From IMG/VR virus record IMGVR_UViG_3300008450_000484, positions 1 through 23,137 of that record: a stretch of 23,137 bases of DNA, one strand, 5' to 3'. The translations under genes and the position numbers were made by a program. The notes below the pieces were generated by a model. It saw only the letters and a program-made list of their open reading frames with translations, was not told the origin of the DNA and searched no databases. Each line of letters opens with the position of its first letter. The stretch's first letter is position 1. Source of the stretch: a virus. Positions 1 through 6,607 of the stretch are shown one piece after another.

Positions 1-534
1 TTGATTTTTTTCTTCCTCACTAACATCTGGAATTAAATGGAAGAATTGTTCTTTGTTACCTGATTTAATGGCTGCTCTTGTTTTTGTTCCACTAACACCA
101 CCTGAGGTAGTAATGACTTTTACCTCAATATTAGGATATTTTTCAATAGATCTAGTTCTAGATTCAATATCTTTTAAATCATCTTCATCACCTTCTCTAG
201 CACCTAAAACCCAATAAACTTTTTCTTCAGGATGATCTTTAGCGTATCCTAAAACAGATTTAACAGGAGCCACTGATGGTTCTATATCAACTTTAGGGGA
301 TAAATAATTTTTATATATCTCCCATATTTTAATAGATTCCTCTTGAGTAATACCATCTCTAACTCCACCACCAACAAATATTTTTAATTCATCTATTTCA
401 GGGAAGTCCTCTAATGTTTTTTTAACCACAGCAAAATGACCTTTGGTGGGAGGTTTAAACCCACCACCATAGATAGCTACTGTTATTGGTTTTTCTAACA
501 GTTCTTGTAATAAAGATTCTGTTACCTCAGACAT
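1..534 (-). CDS. nucleotidyltransferase (T/HxGH superfamily), 3' end cut by window edge
   Basis: An open frame runs from the ATG at 534 to base 1 with no stop, giving the first 178 residues of a protein. The start overlaps the stop of the upstream gene as TAATG. Residues 18-34 form a beta strand followed by GGGFKPPTKGH, with the T-x-G-H nucleotide-binding signature at 30-33. A second signature, SGTKTR (148-153), matches the ISxTxxR motif near the end of NMN/pantetheine-phosphate adenylyltransferases and cytidylyltransferases. Such enzymes transfer a nucleotidyl group from an NTP to a phosphorylated acceptor; the acceptor here cannot be read from sequence. Residues 1-17 are an amphipathic leader very like that of the kinase two genes upstream. 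It is the last gene of a tight kinase / coiled-coil / nucleotidyltransferase run. The fold is fairly secure, the substrate unknown. Confidence 0.8.
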   Translation of the reverse strand, partial: MSEVTESLLQELLEKPITVAIYGGGFKPPTKGHFAVVKKTLEDFPEIDELKIFVGGGVRDGITQEESIKIWEIYKNYLSPKVDIEPSVAPVKSVLGYAKDHPEEKVYWVLGAREGDEDDLKDIESRTRSIEKYPNIEVKVITTSGGVSGTKTRAAIKSGNKEQFFHLIPDVSEEEKNQ

Positions 535-899
535 TATTGTAAAGCTTTAATTTTATCTTTAGCGGATTTTTTCTTTTCCTCAATATCTTTTTTAGCCGAA
601 CGAAACTCTTCCATAGCATCTTCCATTTCTTTAAGTTGCATTTCGTATTCTTTAAGGGCTTCAGTAGCTATTCTAGAGGCATCTGATTTTTGTTTGTAAA
701 CACCTTTGATTTCATCCATTTTGATTTCATCAAATACAGTAGCTTCATACATTACATCTTCTTTAGTCATACCTTTTTTAGGTTTTTTAACTACAAAGAA
801 TTTACCAATTTCGTTAACTACCTCAGGTGCTTCTTCTTTAACAGGTTTTAATACCTCTTTTTCCTCTATTTCATTTAATAGATCTAATAATTTTTTCAT
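534..899 (-). CDS. small charged coiled-coil protein, function unknown
   Basis: This 121-residue protein has no family I recognise. The N-terminus (MKKLLDLLNEIEEKE) is an amphipathic leader. Residues about 30-70 form a small mixed region, and residues about 75-120 are a long charged helix rich in Glu, Lys and Met, almost certainly coiled coil. The gene overlaps the kinase stop as ATGA and the nucleotidyltransferase start as TAATG, so the three are probably translationally coupled. The leader carries an L-x-E pattern, as do its two neighbours, which could mark T4-like prohead packaging; that is inference. It could be a structural or scaffold-like internal protein, or an accessory subunit of a neighbouring enzyme. 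TATAAATA, the T4 late-promoter core, lies directly before the ATG but also encodes the kinase C-terminus, so I do not call it a promoter. Confidence 0.75.
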   Translation of the reverse strand: MKKLLDLLNEIEEKEVLKPVKEEAPEVVNEIGKFFVVKKPKKGMTKEDVMYEATVFDEIKMDEIKGVYKQKSDASRIATEALKEYEMQLKEMEDAMEEFRSAKKDIEEKKKSAKDKIKALQ

Positions 900-1657
900 T
901 TATTTATAAAGTTAGTGATTTTAGACTTTGCTTGTTCCTCAGTATCAAATTTAGGTTGATTTTGTAATGATGATTTGATATCTGAATATATTTGTTCTGA
1001 TTCTGCTTTAGATTTAGCTAATTCCTCAGGTGATTTTTCTTTACCTACTTGACCTAAAGGTTCAATAAATGTTTTAAAAATATATTCTTGGTCAAATTCT
1101 TTATTAGCATCTTCAGGATCTAAATTTACTAATGTAAAATTATTTCCAAATGCTTGTTTATATGCGTCTATATTTTTATTTACATCACGCCAAGAACGAA
1201 TTACGATGCTTGGCAATAATGATCTGTCTCGTTTCATATTACGCTCTAGTGAGGTAATAGGCGATACATAAGTCATTATCATTGCTGTTTCGTAACCTAA
1301 GTCTTCTAATTCTTGTTTTTTCTTAAGTAATGTTTTAGATGAACCTCCTACACTATCAATTAAAATATTGTTAGCATTTTCTAATGCTTTTTTATATTTT
1401 ATGTCTGTAGCTTTTCTGGCTTGGCCCATTAATTCACCTGCCTTTTTTAATTCATCAGGTGACATGTTAGCTAACTTCATTCCAATACCTGAGGCCTGTA
1501 ATAATTCCTCATAGGTATCATCTACGTTAATAGTTTGAAAGTCTGAAGGTACTAATATTTTAGATATATAGGATTTACCTGATCCTGCTGGACCTGCCAT
1601 AAAAATTGCTTTTGGCTTGCCTTGTATTTCTTTTAAGAGAGATATCAGTCCAATCAT
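896..1657 (-). CDS. P-loop kinase / zeta-toxin-like ATPase
   Basis: The 253-residue protein starts with a 16-residue amphipathic leader, then a hydrophobic strand and the Walker A motif GPAGSGKS (22-29). An acidic strand end with NVDD lies near 44-47 and a Walker B-like strand ILIDSVG at 98-104. The basic stretch RNMKRDRSLLPS (139-150) could form the lid. This layout matches small P-loop phosphotransferases of the zeta-toxin / polynucleotide-kinase / AAA_33 type, which move the gamma phosphate of ATP to a small molecule or nucleic-acid end. The last 60 residues are charged and probably helical. It lies after the PD-(D/E)XK nuclease and overlaps the next gene by ATGA. No antitoxin partner is visible, so an enzyme role is likelier than a toxin. 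The ATG at 1657 follows a 34-base gap containing a TATTTATG element. Confidence 0.8.
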   Translation of the reverse strand: MIGLISLLKEIQGKPKAIFMAGPAGSGKSYISKILVPSDFQTINVDDTYEELLQASGIGMKLANMSPDELKKAGELMGQARKATDIKYKKALENANNILIDSVGGSSKTLLKKKQELEDLGYETAMIMTYVSPITSLERNMKRDRSLLPSIVIRSWRDVNKNIDAYKQAFGNNFTLVNLDPEDANKEFDQEYIFKTFIEPLGQVGKEKSPEELAKSKAESEQIYSDIKSSLQNQPKFDTEEQAKSKITNFINK

Positions 1658-1670
1658 GGATAGGGTTTGC

Positions 1671-1680
1671 CATAAATATA
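1671..1680 (-). promoter_or_regulatory. variant of recurrent AT-rich intergenic element
   Basis: The coding strand reads TATATTTATG, a one-base variant of the ATATTTATAA element found in other gaps of this window. It ends 13 bases before the kinase ATG. The out-of-frame ATG inside it does not fit the kinase frame. The role (promoter or translation leader) is inferred only from recurrence. Confidence 0.25.
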
Positions 1681-1691
1681 TAAAAAGTAAA

Positions 1692-2465
1692 CTAGGATTC
1701 CAAATCCCTCTTTATTACAGTTTTGAATTCTGTAAATGTGGGTGCCTCTTGTGGGTTTTCTATATCAAATAAACGTTTAACCATTTTAAAAATTTCAATA
1801 TTTTCATCTTGAGTACGTTCAGGTAAAACAACTTCCCATCCTTTACCACTCATTTTTTCTACATTTAATCTACGTTTAGAGGATTTTAACCATAAAATAC
1901 CATAATTTTCTACATCAACCCCATAACATTCTTTATAACAGTATCCGTAAACGGCTGTTTGTAATGGATAAGTATTGTGCATCATATTAGAGGTTTTAAC
2001 ATCCAATAACCAAATTTTACCATCAATTCTACAAATTAAATCACAAGTACCTGCTACTTTTAGTTCATCTGAAAATAAATGTACTTCTGTTTCAATTAAT
2101 TCAGGTTTGTATGTTTCCCAAAACTCAACAAAACGTAAAAACATTTGCCATATTTCAGTATCATATCTTGGATTATCAAATTTATCTAAAAAATGTATTT
2201 CCTCACCATTTAAATACCTTTCAACTAATTCATGAACTTTAGTTCCGTTTTCGGCTGCTTTTTTAACAACATAATCAGCAGAACGACCCATATTTTTAAG
2301 CCAGTCCTCAAATTGTTTTCCTTTAGGATAATAATTTAAAACATAAGTTATTGATGGGTAATATTCACCATTTCGTCTATAATAACGAGCATCAGGTAAT
2401 GTTACTTGTTTGTGGTCATCGGATATTTCTAATATTCGATTGTAAGTGTGTTTGATTTTTGTCAT
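1692..2465 (-). CDS. PD-(D/E)XK nuclease (RecB/exonuclease-like)
   Basis: This 257-residue protein has the core of the PD-(D/E)XK nuclease superfamily. Residues 74-79 (GTKVHE) give the family's early histidine, H78. E127 sits on a strand (IETEVHL), D142 in GTCDL, and D155-x-K157 in LLDVKTS; these would bind the metal and catalyse phosphodiester cleavage. A downstream Q/Y helix (PLQTAVYGY) fits the RecB-like motif. I see no cysteine cluster, so it is not a Cas4-type iron-sulfur enzyme. The start overlaps the primase stop by ATGA, which places it in the replication block, where a role in DNA end processing, recombination or host DNA breakdown is plausible. The superfamily call is strong; the polarity and substrate are unknown. 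Confidence 0.85.
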   Translation of the reverse strand: MTKIKHTYNRILEISDDHKQVTLPDARYYRRNGEYYPSITYVLNYYPKGKQFEDWLKNMGRSADYVVKKAAENGTKVHELVERYLNGEEIHFLDKFDNPRYDTEIWQMFLRFVEFWETYKPELIETEVHLFSDELKVAGTCDLICRIDGKIWLLDVKTSNMMHNTYPLQTAVYGYCYKECYGVDVENYGILWLKSSKRRLNVEKMSGKGWEVVLPERTQDENIEIFKMVKRLFDIENPQEAPTFTEFKTVIKRDLES

Positions 2466-3397
2466 GAAAATAGTTTTTTCTCAAGTAATCCTGAGAATGT
2501 TAGTGGATAGGTATCTGTTATTGTATTTATAAAATTTTTAAATCCCATTTCGGATGGGTCCTTATCTTGCATATCTACAAGATATACTTCTTTACCCTCA
2601 TTCATTAGTTGTTCACAAAATGATAAGGCTTGTTTTTGAGCATCTTTATCAAGAGCTATATATATTTTATCAACAGAAGACATTACTATCTTCCTCATTA
2701 GTTTTGATTGTATATTTTTGCCTAATAACGGAATTACATTCCTTTTAATGGCTATGGCATCAAATGGTCCTTCGCACAATATAAACGGTAAATCCCAATT
2801 TATAAACAACTCAAAGGGTATGATGTCACGAGACACAGATGGATTTTTATATTTAATTTTAGGTTCTTTTTCAAATGAACGACCTGTGAAATAGTTTAAT
2901 ATTCCATTTTCATCATAAGAAGGAATAATAACCATATTTTTATATGGTCCTGATTCGCAATAACCAATATTGTATTTAAGTATATCTTCCTCAGTAATAT
3001 TTCTTGATTTAAGATAAGCTAAAGCGTGTCTTCCAATAATATTAGATTGCTGGATATTGAGTAGTGGTTTGAATTCTTTGGGTAAATTAAGTTTTTCAGT
3101 AACAACAAAGTCTTTATCTGCTGTTTCTGTTTTAACAATAGATCTTAATTCTAGTAAGGCATCAGGAGAGGCACTTATTTGTTTAAATACTTGAACTAAT
3201 TTTTTACCACGTTTATCACAAACCCAACAATGCCAAGGATTTTCACCCTTTTTATTTTCGGTCATGTTGATTTCTAATTTAGGTTTGTGGTGGTTACAAA
3301 ACGGGCAATTATAAGCATAATTACCTCGTGCTGTTGGTTTACCTGTTCCTAAAACAGAATTTGATAATGCAATCAAAGGTTGATTCAGCATAACCAT
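2462..3397 (-). CDS. DNA primase: zinc finger plus Toprim domain (gp61/DnaG-like)
   Basis: The protein synthesises RNA primers at the replication fork, normally working with a replicative helicase that is not in this window. From the start chosen here (311 residues), CPFC at 31-34 and CWVC at 57-60 form a zinc ribbon of the CHC2/T4 gp61 type. The C-terminal half carries Toprim signatures: LCEGPFDA (acidic Glu) and, about 45 residues later, IALDKDA (the DxD metal site). The frame is also open up to an ATG at 3472, but that longer start lies within the upstream gene and its first 25 codons run through an intrinsic terminator (3401-3430). I therefore choose the ATG at 3397; the ATG at 3391 is equally possible. 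The downstream nuclease overlaps by ATGA. Confidence 0.88.
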   Translation of the reverse strand: MVMLNQPLIALSNSVLGTGKPTARGNYAYNCPFCNHHKPKLEINMTENKKGENPWHCWVCDKRGKKLVQVFKQISASPDALLELRSIVKTETADKDFVVTEKLNLPKEFKPLLNIQQSNIIGRHALAYLKSRNITEEDILKYNIGYCESGPYKNMVIIPSYDENGILNYFTGRSFEKEPKIKYKNPSVSRDIIPFELFINWDLPFILCEGPFDAIAIKRNVIPLLGKNIQSKLMRKIVMSSVDKIYIALDKDAQKQALSFCEQLMNEGKEVYLVDMQDKDPSEMGFKNFINTITDTYPLTFSGLLEKKLFS

Positions 3398-3400
3398 AAT

Positions 3401-3430
3401 ATAAAAAAGAAAGCTTGGTTTCCCAAGCTT
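3401..3430 (-). terminator. intrinsic (Rho-independent) terminator
   Basis: On the coding strand the perfect 8-base stem AAGCTTGG / CCAAGCTT closes a GAAA tetraloop and is followed by TCTTTTTTAT. It overlaps the stop codon of the GIY-YIG gene and lies just before the primase start. It is the clearest terminator in the window and separates the tail block from the replication block. Confidence 0.9.
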
Positions 3431-3869
3431 AATTAAAGTCTTTAGTGAAAAATTTTCCAAGGACGTTATCATTCATCCATTTATCTGGGTGTTCTAGAAC
3501 CTCATTTATAAATAAATACTTACATTCATAGTAAGTAAGAAGTTTTTTATTAGGAACCAATTGTAAAATCTCACGAGTAAATTCCTCTTGTTTACCATCC
3601 TTAATGAGAGCTATAATTGGTTTAGCAGAGCCATAATAGGTTTTCCAGTCCGATTCTTTTACTACCACCTTAGTGGCTGACTTCCTGCCTGGTCCTGTTT
3701 GTTCTGCTATTTCCTTTTTTGTTAATTTTTTCTTTACGTTATGGTAAAGAACTTTTTTTCCGATATATGCTTTTCCTGTTGGTCTATGTTTTACAATGTA
3801 AATAAAACCAAAGGTGTCTTGAGGCATATCCTCAATTTTGTCAATAACTTTTTCTTTGTATAACCACAT
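3429..3869 (-). CDS. GIY-YIG endonuclease-like protein
   Basis: Residues 21-24 (GFIY) and 34-37 (AYIG) form the two halves of a GIY-YIG nuclease core, followed by the basic stretch KKVLYHNVKKK. E115 in TYYECKYLF fits the metal-binding catalytic glutamate on the family's later helix. SDWKTYYGS (73-81) resembles the segment 'ESDWxxYYGS' that I recall from GIY-YIG proteins of T4-like marine phages. The 146-residue length suits a free-standing nuclease without the DNA-binding modules of classical homing enzymes, though the insert between the YIG motif and SDW is long. It may cut branched or host DNA or act as a mobile endonuclease; I cannot decide which. It is the last gene before the terminator. 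The start is the ATG one base after the upstream stop. Confidence 0.75.
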   Translation of the reverse strand: MWLYKEKVIDKIEDMPQDTFGFIYIVKHRPTGKAYIGKKVLYHNVKKKLTKKEIAEQTGPGRKSATKVVVKESDWKTYYGSAKPIIALIKDGKQEEFTREILQLVPNKKLLTYYECKYLFINEVLEHPDKWMNDNVLGKFFTKDFN

Positions 3870-3870
3870 A

Positions 3871-4845
3871 TTATTTATCTATATTTACTAAAATTGTTGT
3901 ATCTGTTGTAGGGGAGGTTGGTAAAGGTTGTGCTAATTTTCCTATAGCTAATAGGTTTTGGTTTTCATCATAAAGTCCTACTGTAGTAACATATGGAGAA
4001 AAATAAGATCCTGTTACAAAATCATAAGGTGTTCCATCTGTTGAGCCTGAAATAATTGAAGGGTTCAAACTAAAATTATATTCATTTTCTCTAATAGTAC
4101 ATTTATATTGAGTTTCATAAATGGTAAGGGATGAAGAAAAAGAACAAGTTACACTATCGGATAATATGAAACTATCTAAAATTTCAGAATCAGTATAACC
4201 ATAAGTTGAAATACCATAACTACCACTTCCGTATACTCCAAAATTACCTGCTCCACTGCTTGAAAAAACAGTAATAACAGCTAAACCGTGTCCATAAAAT
4301 ATATTTCCGCAATAACCTCCATTGTATAATAAATTTCCCTCTCCATCATCAGTTAATGTACCGGCATATGAGGACATATTAAATGAATTTGGTTGGATAT
4401 AGTTACCAAATATTCCTACAGGAATAGATATAACCCCTATTCTAGCGGATGATTCGGTTGGAAATACTTTTTGGAAAGTTAAAGTTGTTTGTGGATAACT
4501 AAAATATCTACCAGTAGAAGAGGTTGTACCTACTAGTACATTTCCTAATTCATTATTACCAGGAACTAAACTAGAGGTTACAACAGGTAATCCATAATTT
4601 GAAGGTCCTAAATTATTTTCGTAATAAAGATGTTTAATAGAATTGTATACTAAAGATTGATACTGGATAGTTATCTGTCCTGTAGTATCTGAAGAAAGGC
4701 TAAATGGTTGGTTTTCACCAAGATATCTATCTATACCAACATTAGAGGCTGTTAAAGCAGCAGCACCTTGAAAGGTAAAACTTTTGTTTACCTCAAAAGG
4801 CGTTACAATAACGTCGGCTGATAGGAATTGTTTGTAAGCACTCAT
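3871..4845 (-). CDS. tail structural protein, paralogue A (shared C-terminal module)
   Basis: A 324-residue protein rich in Ser, Gly, Thr, Tyr and Asn, as expected for beta-rich virion parts. Its last 85 or so residues match the C-terminus of the gene directly upstream: both have a core like NPS-(I/F)-ISGST followed by TTVGLY and LLA-(I/V)-x-KL. The middle contains GNIFYGHGLAVIT, which I recall as typical of conserved structural proteins of uncultured marine myoviruses. No catalytic motif or membrane segment is visible. Its position after the wedge proteins suggests a baseplate-periphery, fibre or fibre-connector role, but no T4 counterpart can be named. It lies four to ten bases from neighbouring structural genes, so it is co-transcribed with them. 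Confidence 0.7.
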   Translation of the reverse strand: MSAYKQFLSADVIVTPFEVNKSFTFQGAAALTASNVGIDRYLGENQPFSLSSDTTGQITIQYQSLVYNSIKHLYYENNLGPSNYGLPVVTSSLVPGNNELGNVLVGTTSSTGRYFSYPQTTLTFQKVFPTESSARIGVISIPVGIFGNYIQPNSFNMSSYAGTLTDDGEGNLLYNGGYCGNIFYGHGLAVITVFSSSGAGNFGVYGSGSYGISTYGYTDSEILDSFILSDSVTCSFSSSLTIYETQYKCTIRENEYNFSLNPSIISGSTDGTPYDFVTGSYFSPYVTTVGLYDENQNLLAIGKLAQPLPTSPTTDTTILVNIDK

Positions 4846-4850
4846 TCATT

Positions 4851-5906
4851 TTAGAAATCTAACTTTACTCTAATTAAGGCTTCTTTTGTAAAATCTTTAA
4901 CTAAAGGTCTTGATAATTTAGCTACCGCTAATAATTCGTTTGTATCGTTATATAAACCTACAGTTGTAATATATACTTGAGGACTATTTATAAAGTTAGA
5001 GTATAGTACTTCTCCAGTTGATCCTGAGATAAATGAAGGGTTTTCTGAGTAGTTAAATTCTGAACTTCTTGGTCTTATAAAAATATAATCTGAAGTAATT
5101 GTTTCTTGAGAATTTATAGTAAAGCTTCTAGCTCCAGAACCACTAATTGCTCTATACAAAGAGGACATAGGAGTTATGATTGGATTAGCAGAACCAGTTC
5201 CTGGTACTGTTGCAGACCCACTATAATTAAAAGCAATACCTCCACTAATTTGAGGTTCAGCTAATGCTAAAGGATTTAAAATAATTGTTCCAATATCGGG
5301 TAATAACCAACCATAAGATCCAGACTTAGCTGAATATCCTTCAGATGTGGTACCACTGTTTGTAGTTCTAACTCCGGCAGAACCAGATATTAATTGAAAT
5401 ACTCTTCCTGCTTCAGTAAAAGTAACAGAACTAACATATTGACTATTATCTGTTAAAGTAATAGGTCCAGCACTTCCTGAAAGTTTCAATGTTAAAGAAC
5501 CAGGAAATAAAGCCTCTTTATATCTTGCTCTATCAAAAGTAATAGCAAAGAATTGAGATTGAGTTACAGCCCCAAAAGTAAAATTAGTGTTTTCATCACC
5601 AATTACTAAATCTTGCCATTGACCAAATACTGTAGAGGAAGGTGATCTTCCATCAACAGCTAAATTAAATACTTGACTACCACTACCAAAAGTATTACCA
5701 TAAGCAATACCAAATTGTACTGCCGAACCAGATAAATCTGATCCTGTTTGATATACGTTTAAGTAATAATCTCCTGAAGAACCTGCCTCTTGGGTAGATG
5801 ATGAAAAAAATGTTGTTAATTCAGCATTTCCTGTGGACCATAAAGTAGAGGTTATTGAATCAGCGCTTACTACAAAATCGTCGGCTTCTAATCTTTTAAA
5901 TGACAT
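4851..5906 (-). CDS. tail structural protein, paralogue B (shared C-terminal module)
   Basis: A 351-residue Ser/Gly/Thr-rich protein. Residues about 1-250 look like repeated beta strands with many SGSA and GSG turns. The C-terminal 85 residues (about 267-351) align by eye with those of the next gene: E-F/Y-N-Y/F-S-x-NPS, ISGST, Y-x-TTVGLY and LLAVAKLSRPL. The remainder of the two proteins is much less alike, consistent with duplication followed by divergence or domain exchange. The shared end could be the attachment module to the baseplate, with the unlike N-terminal parts doing different jobs. The gene starts at an ATG ten bases after the previous stop. Function is inferred from neighbourhood and composition only. 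Confidence 0.7.
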   Translation of the reverse strand: MSFKRLEADDFVVSADSITSTLWSTGNAELTTFFSSSTQEAGSSGDYYLNVYQTGSDLSGSAVQFGIAYGNTFGSGSQVFNLAVDGRSPSSTVFGQWQDLVIGDENTNFTFGAVTQSQFFAITFDRARYKEALFPGSLTLKLSGSAGPITLTDNSQYVSSVTFTEAGRVFQLISGSAGVRTTNSGTTSEGYSAKSGSYGWLLPDIGTIILNPLALAEPQISGGIAFNYSGSATVPGTGSANPIITPMSSLYRAISGSGARSFTINSQETITSDYIFIRPRSSEFNYSENPSFISGSTGEVLYSNFINSPQVYITTVGLYNDTNELLAVAKLSRPLVKDFTKEALIRVKLDF

Positions 5907-5916
5907 AGTCTATATA

Positions 5917-6564
5917 TTAAGATACTTTTGTTACTGTTACTGGAATAGTTAAACGAGCACCTGAATCTCTACCTTCTACTGTTAATGTAGCTTGTAATTG
6001 GTTGTTTGAACCAAATAAAGTATTGATTGTAGTTGCTCTTAAATTAATAGTTGTACCAACTACTGTTTTAGAAACGTTTGTACCTACTGTAGTAGTTTGG
6101 TTTAAAGCTTGTGCTTGAGGTGTATTAATACCTACACCCTCAAATGTATTAAATAACCTAACATCAGAAATAGTAGCTGTGTATCCACTTGATTCAAATG
6201 TATTACCACCTAAGTAATTCAAGGTTTGAGGAGTAATTGCTAAACTAGCACCTTGTTTAATAATGATAGCACTATATCCTAAATCCAAAATAGGCAATTT
6301 AGCAGTACCACGAGGTAAAGTAGTTAACTTATATTTCATTGCTTGAGTTTCCTGTGGGAAAGCCTCAAGTAAAGGCATATTTGAAAGTGCTTCACCATAA
6401 TAAGCAGAACCTGAAGGGTGGTTTGGATTATAAAGTGTATAATCGATTTCATCATCAGCTAAGGAAAATTGAGTAATATTAAAATTACCTTGAGCCAATA
6501 ATTCTCTTCCTTTTGTTGTTAAGATAGCATCTACTGTTACTACCGAGTTATTTAAATATCCCAT
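5917..6564 (-). CDS. conserved tail/baseplate structural protein
   Basis: The 215-residue protein begins MGYLNNSVVTVDAILT, then KGRELLAQGNFNITQFSLAD and an acidic DEIDY segment. I recall such a beginning from conserved structural proteins of environmental T4-like phages. The C-terminal 80 residues are Thr/Val-rich and probably form an immunoglobulin-like beta sandwich (TTTVGTNVSKTVVGTTINLR through LTIPVTVTK). No enzyme motif is seen. It lies downstream of the giant wedge protein and upstream of the paralogous tail pair. Its 43-base leader carries the recurrent ATATTTATAA element and a near-duplicated TTTGTTAT block, the strongest hint of an internal promoter in the tail block. Confidence 0.7.
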   Translation of the reverse strand: MGYLNNSVVTVDAILTTKGRELLAQGNFNITQFSLADDEIDYTLYNPNHPSGSAYYGEALSNMPLLEAFPQETQAMKYKLTTLPRGTAKLPILDLGYSAIIIKQGASLAITPQTLNYLGGNTFESSGYTATISDVRLFNTFEGVGINTPQAQALNQTTTVGTNVSKTVVGTTINLRATTINTLFGSNNQLQATLTVEGRDSGARLTIPVTVTKVS

Positions 6565-6607
6565 TTGTTATCAAATATTTTGTTATAAATATGTTTATTT
6601 TTAGTTT
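6565..6607 (-). promoter_or_regulatory. intergenic leader with recurrent element ATATTTATAA and direct repeat
   Basis: The element occupies 6583-6592 (plus strand TTATAAATAT), ending 18 bases before the ATG at 6564. On the plus strand TTTGTTATAAATAT here is identical over 14 bases to the block before the gene starting at 22253. An imperfect copy (TTTGTTATCAAATAT) lies directly beside it. I read this as a candidate phage promoter or A/U-rich translation leader; the sequence alone does not say which. Confidence 0.4.

Noticed and set aside
901-908. Coding-strand TATAAATA (T4 late core) at 901, 2524, 4985 and 20224
   Set aside because: All four lie inside coding sequence, mostly as Phe-Ile-Asn-type codons in an A/T-rich genome, and are not concentrated at gene starts. 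Only the copy at 901 is next to an ATG.
706-909. Plus-strand open frame opposite the coiled-coil and kinase genes
   Set aside because: It is the antisense shadow of better-supported minus-strand genes, with no motif or start context. The same holds for plus-strand frames at 1975-2235, 2554-2748, 9546-9782 and 14453-14728.
896-1657. Zeta-type toxin of a toxin-antitoxin pair
   Set aside because: No antitoxin-like neighbour is found; the adjacent small gene is a coiled-coil protein downstream, and the surrounding genes are replication and nucleotide enzymes.
1692-2465. Cas4-type nuclease and hence a CRISPR link
   Set aside because: The conserved Cys cluster of Cas4 is absent, and there are no Cas genes or repeat-spacer arrays in the window.
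3871-5906. Diversity-generating retroelement acting on the paralogous tail genes
   Set aside because: No reverse transcriptase, template repeat or A-biased variable region is seen in the window.
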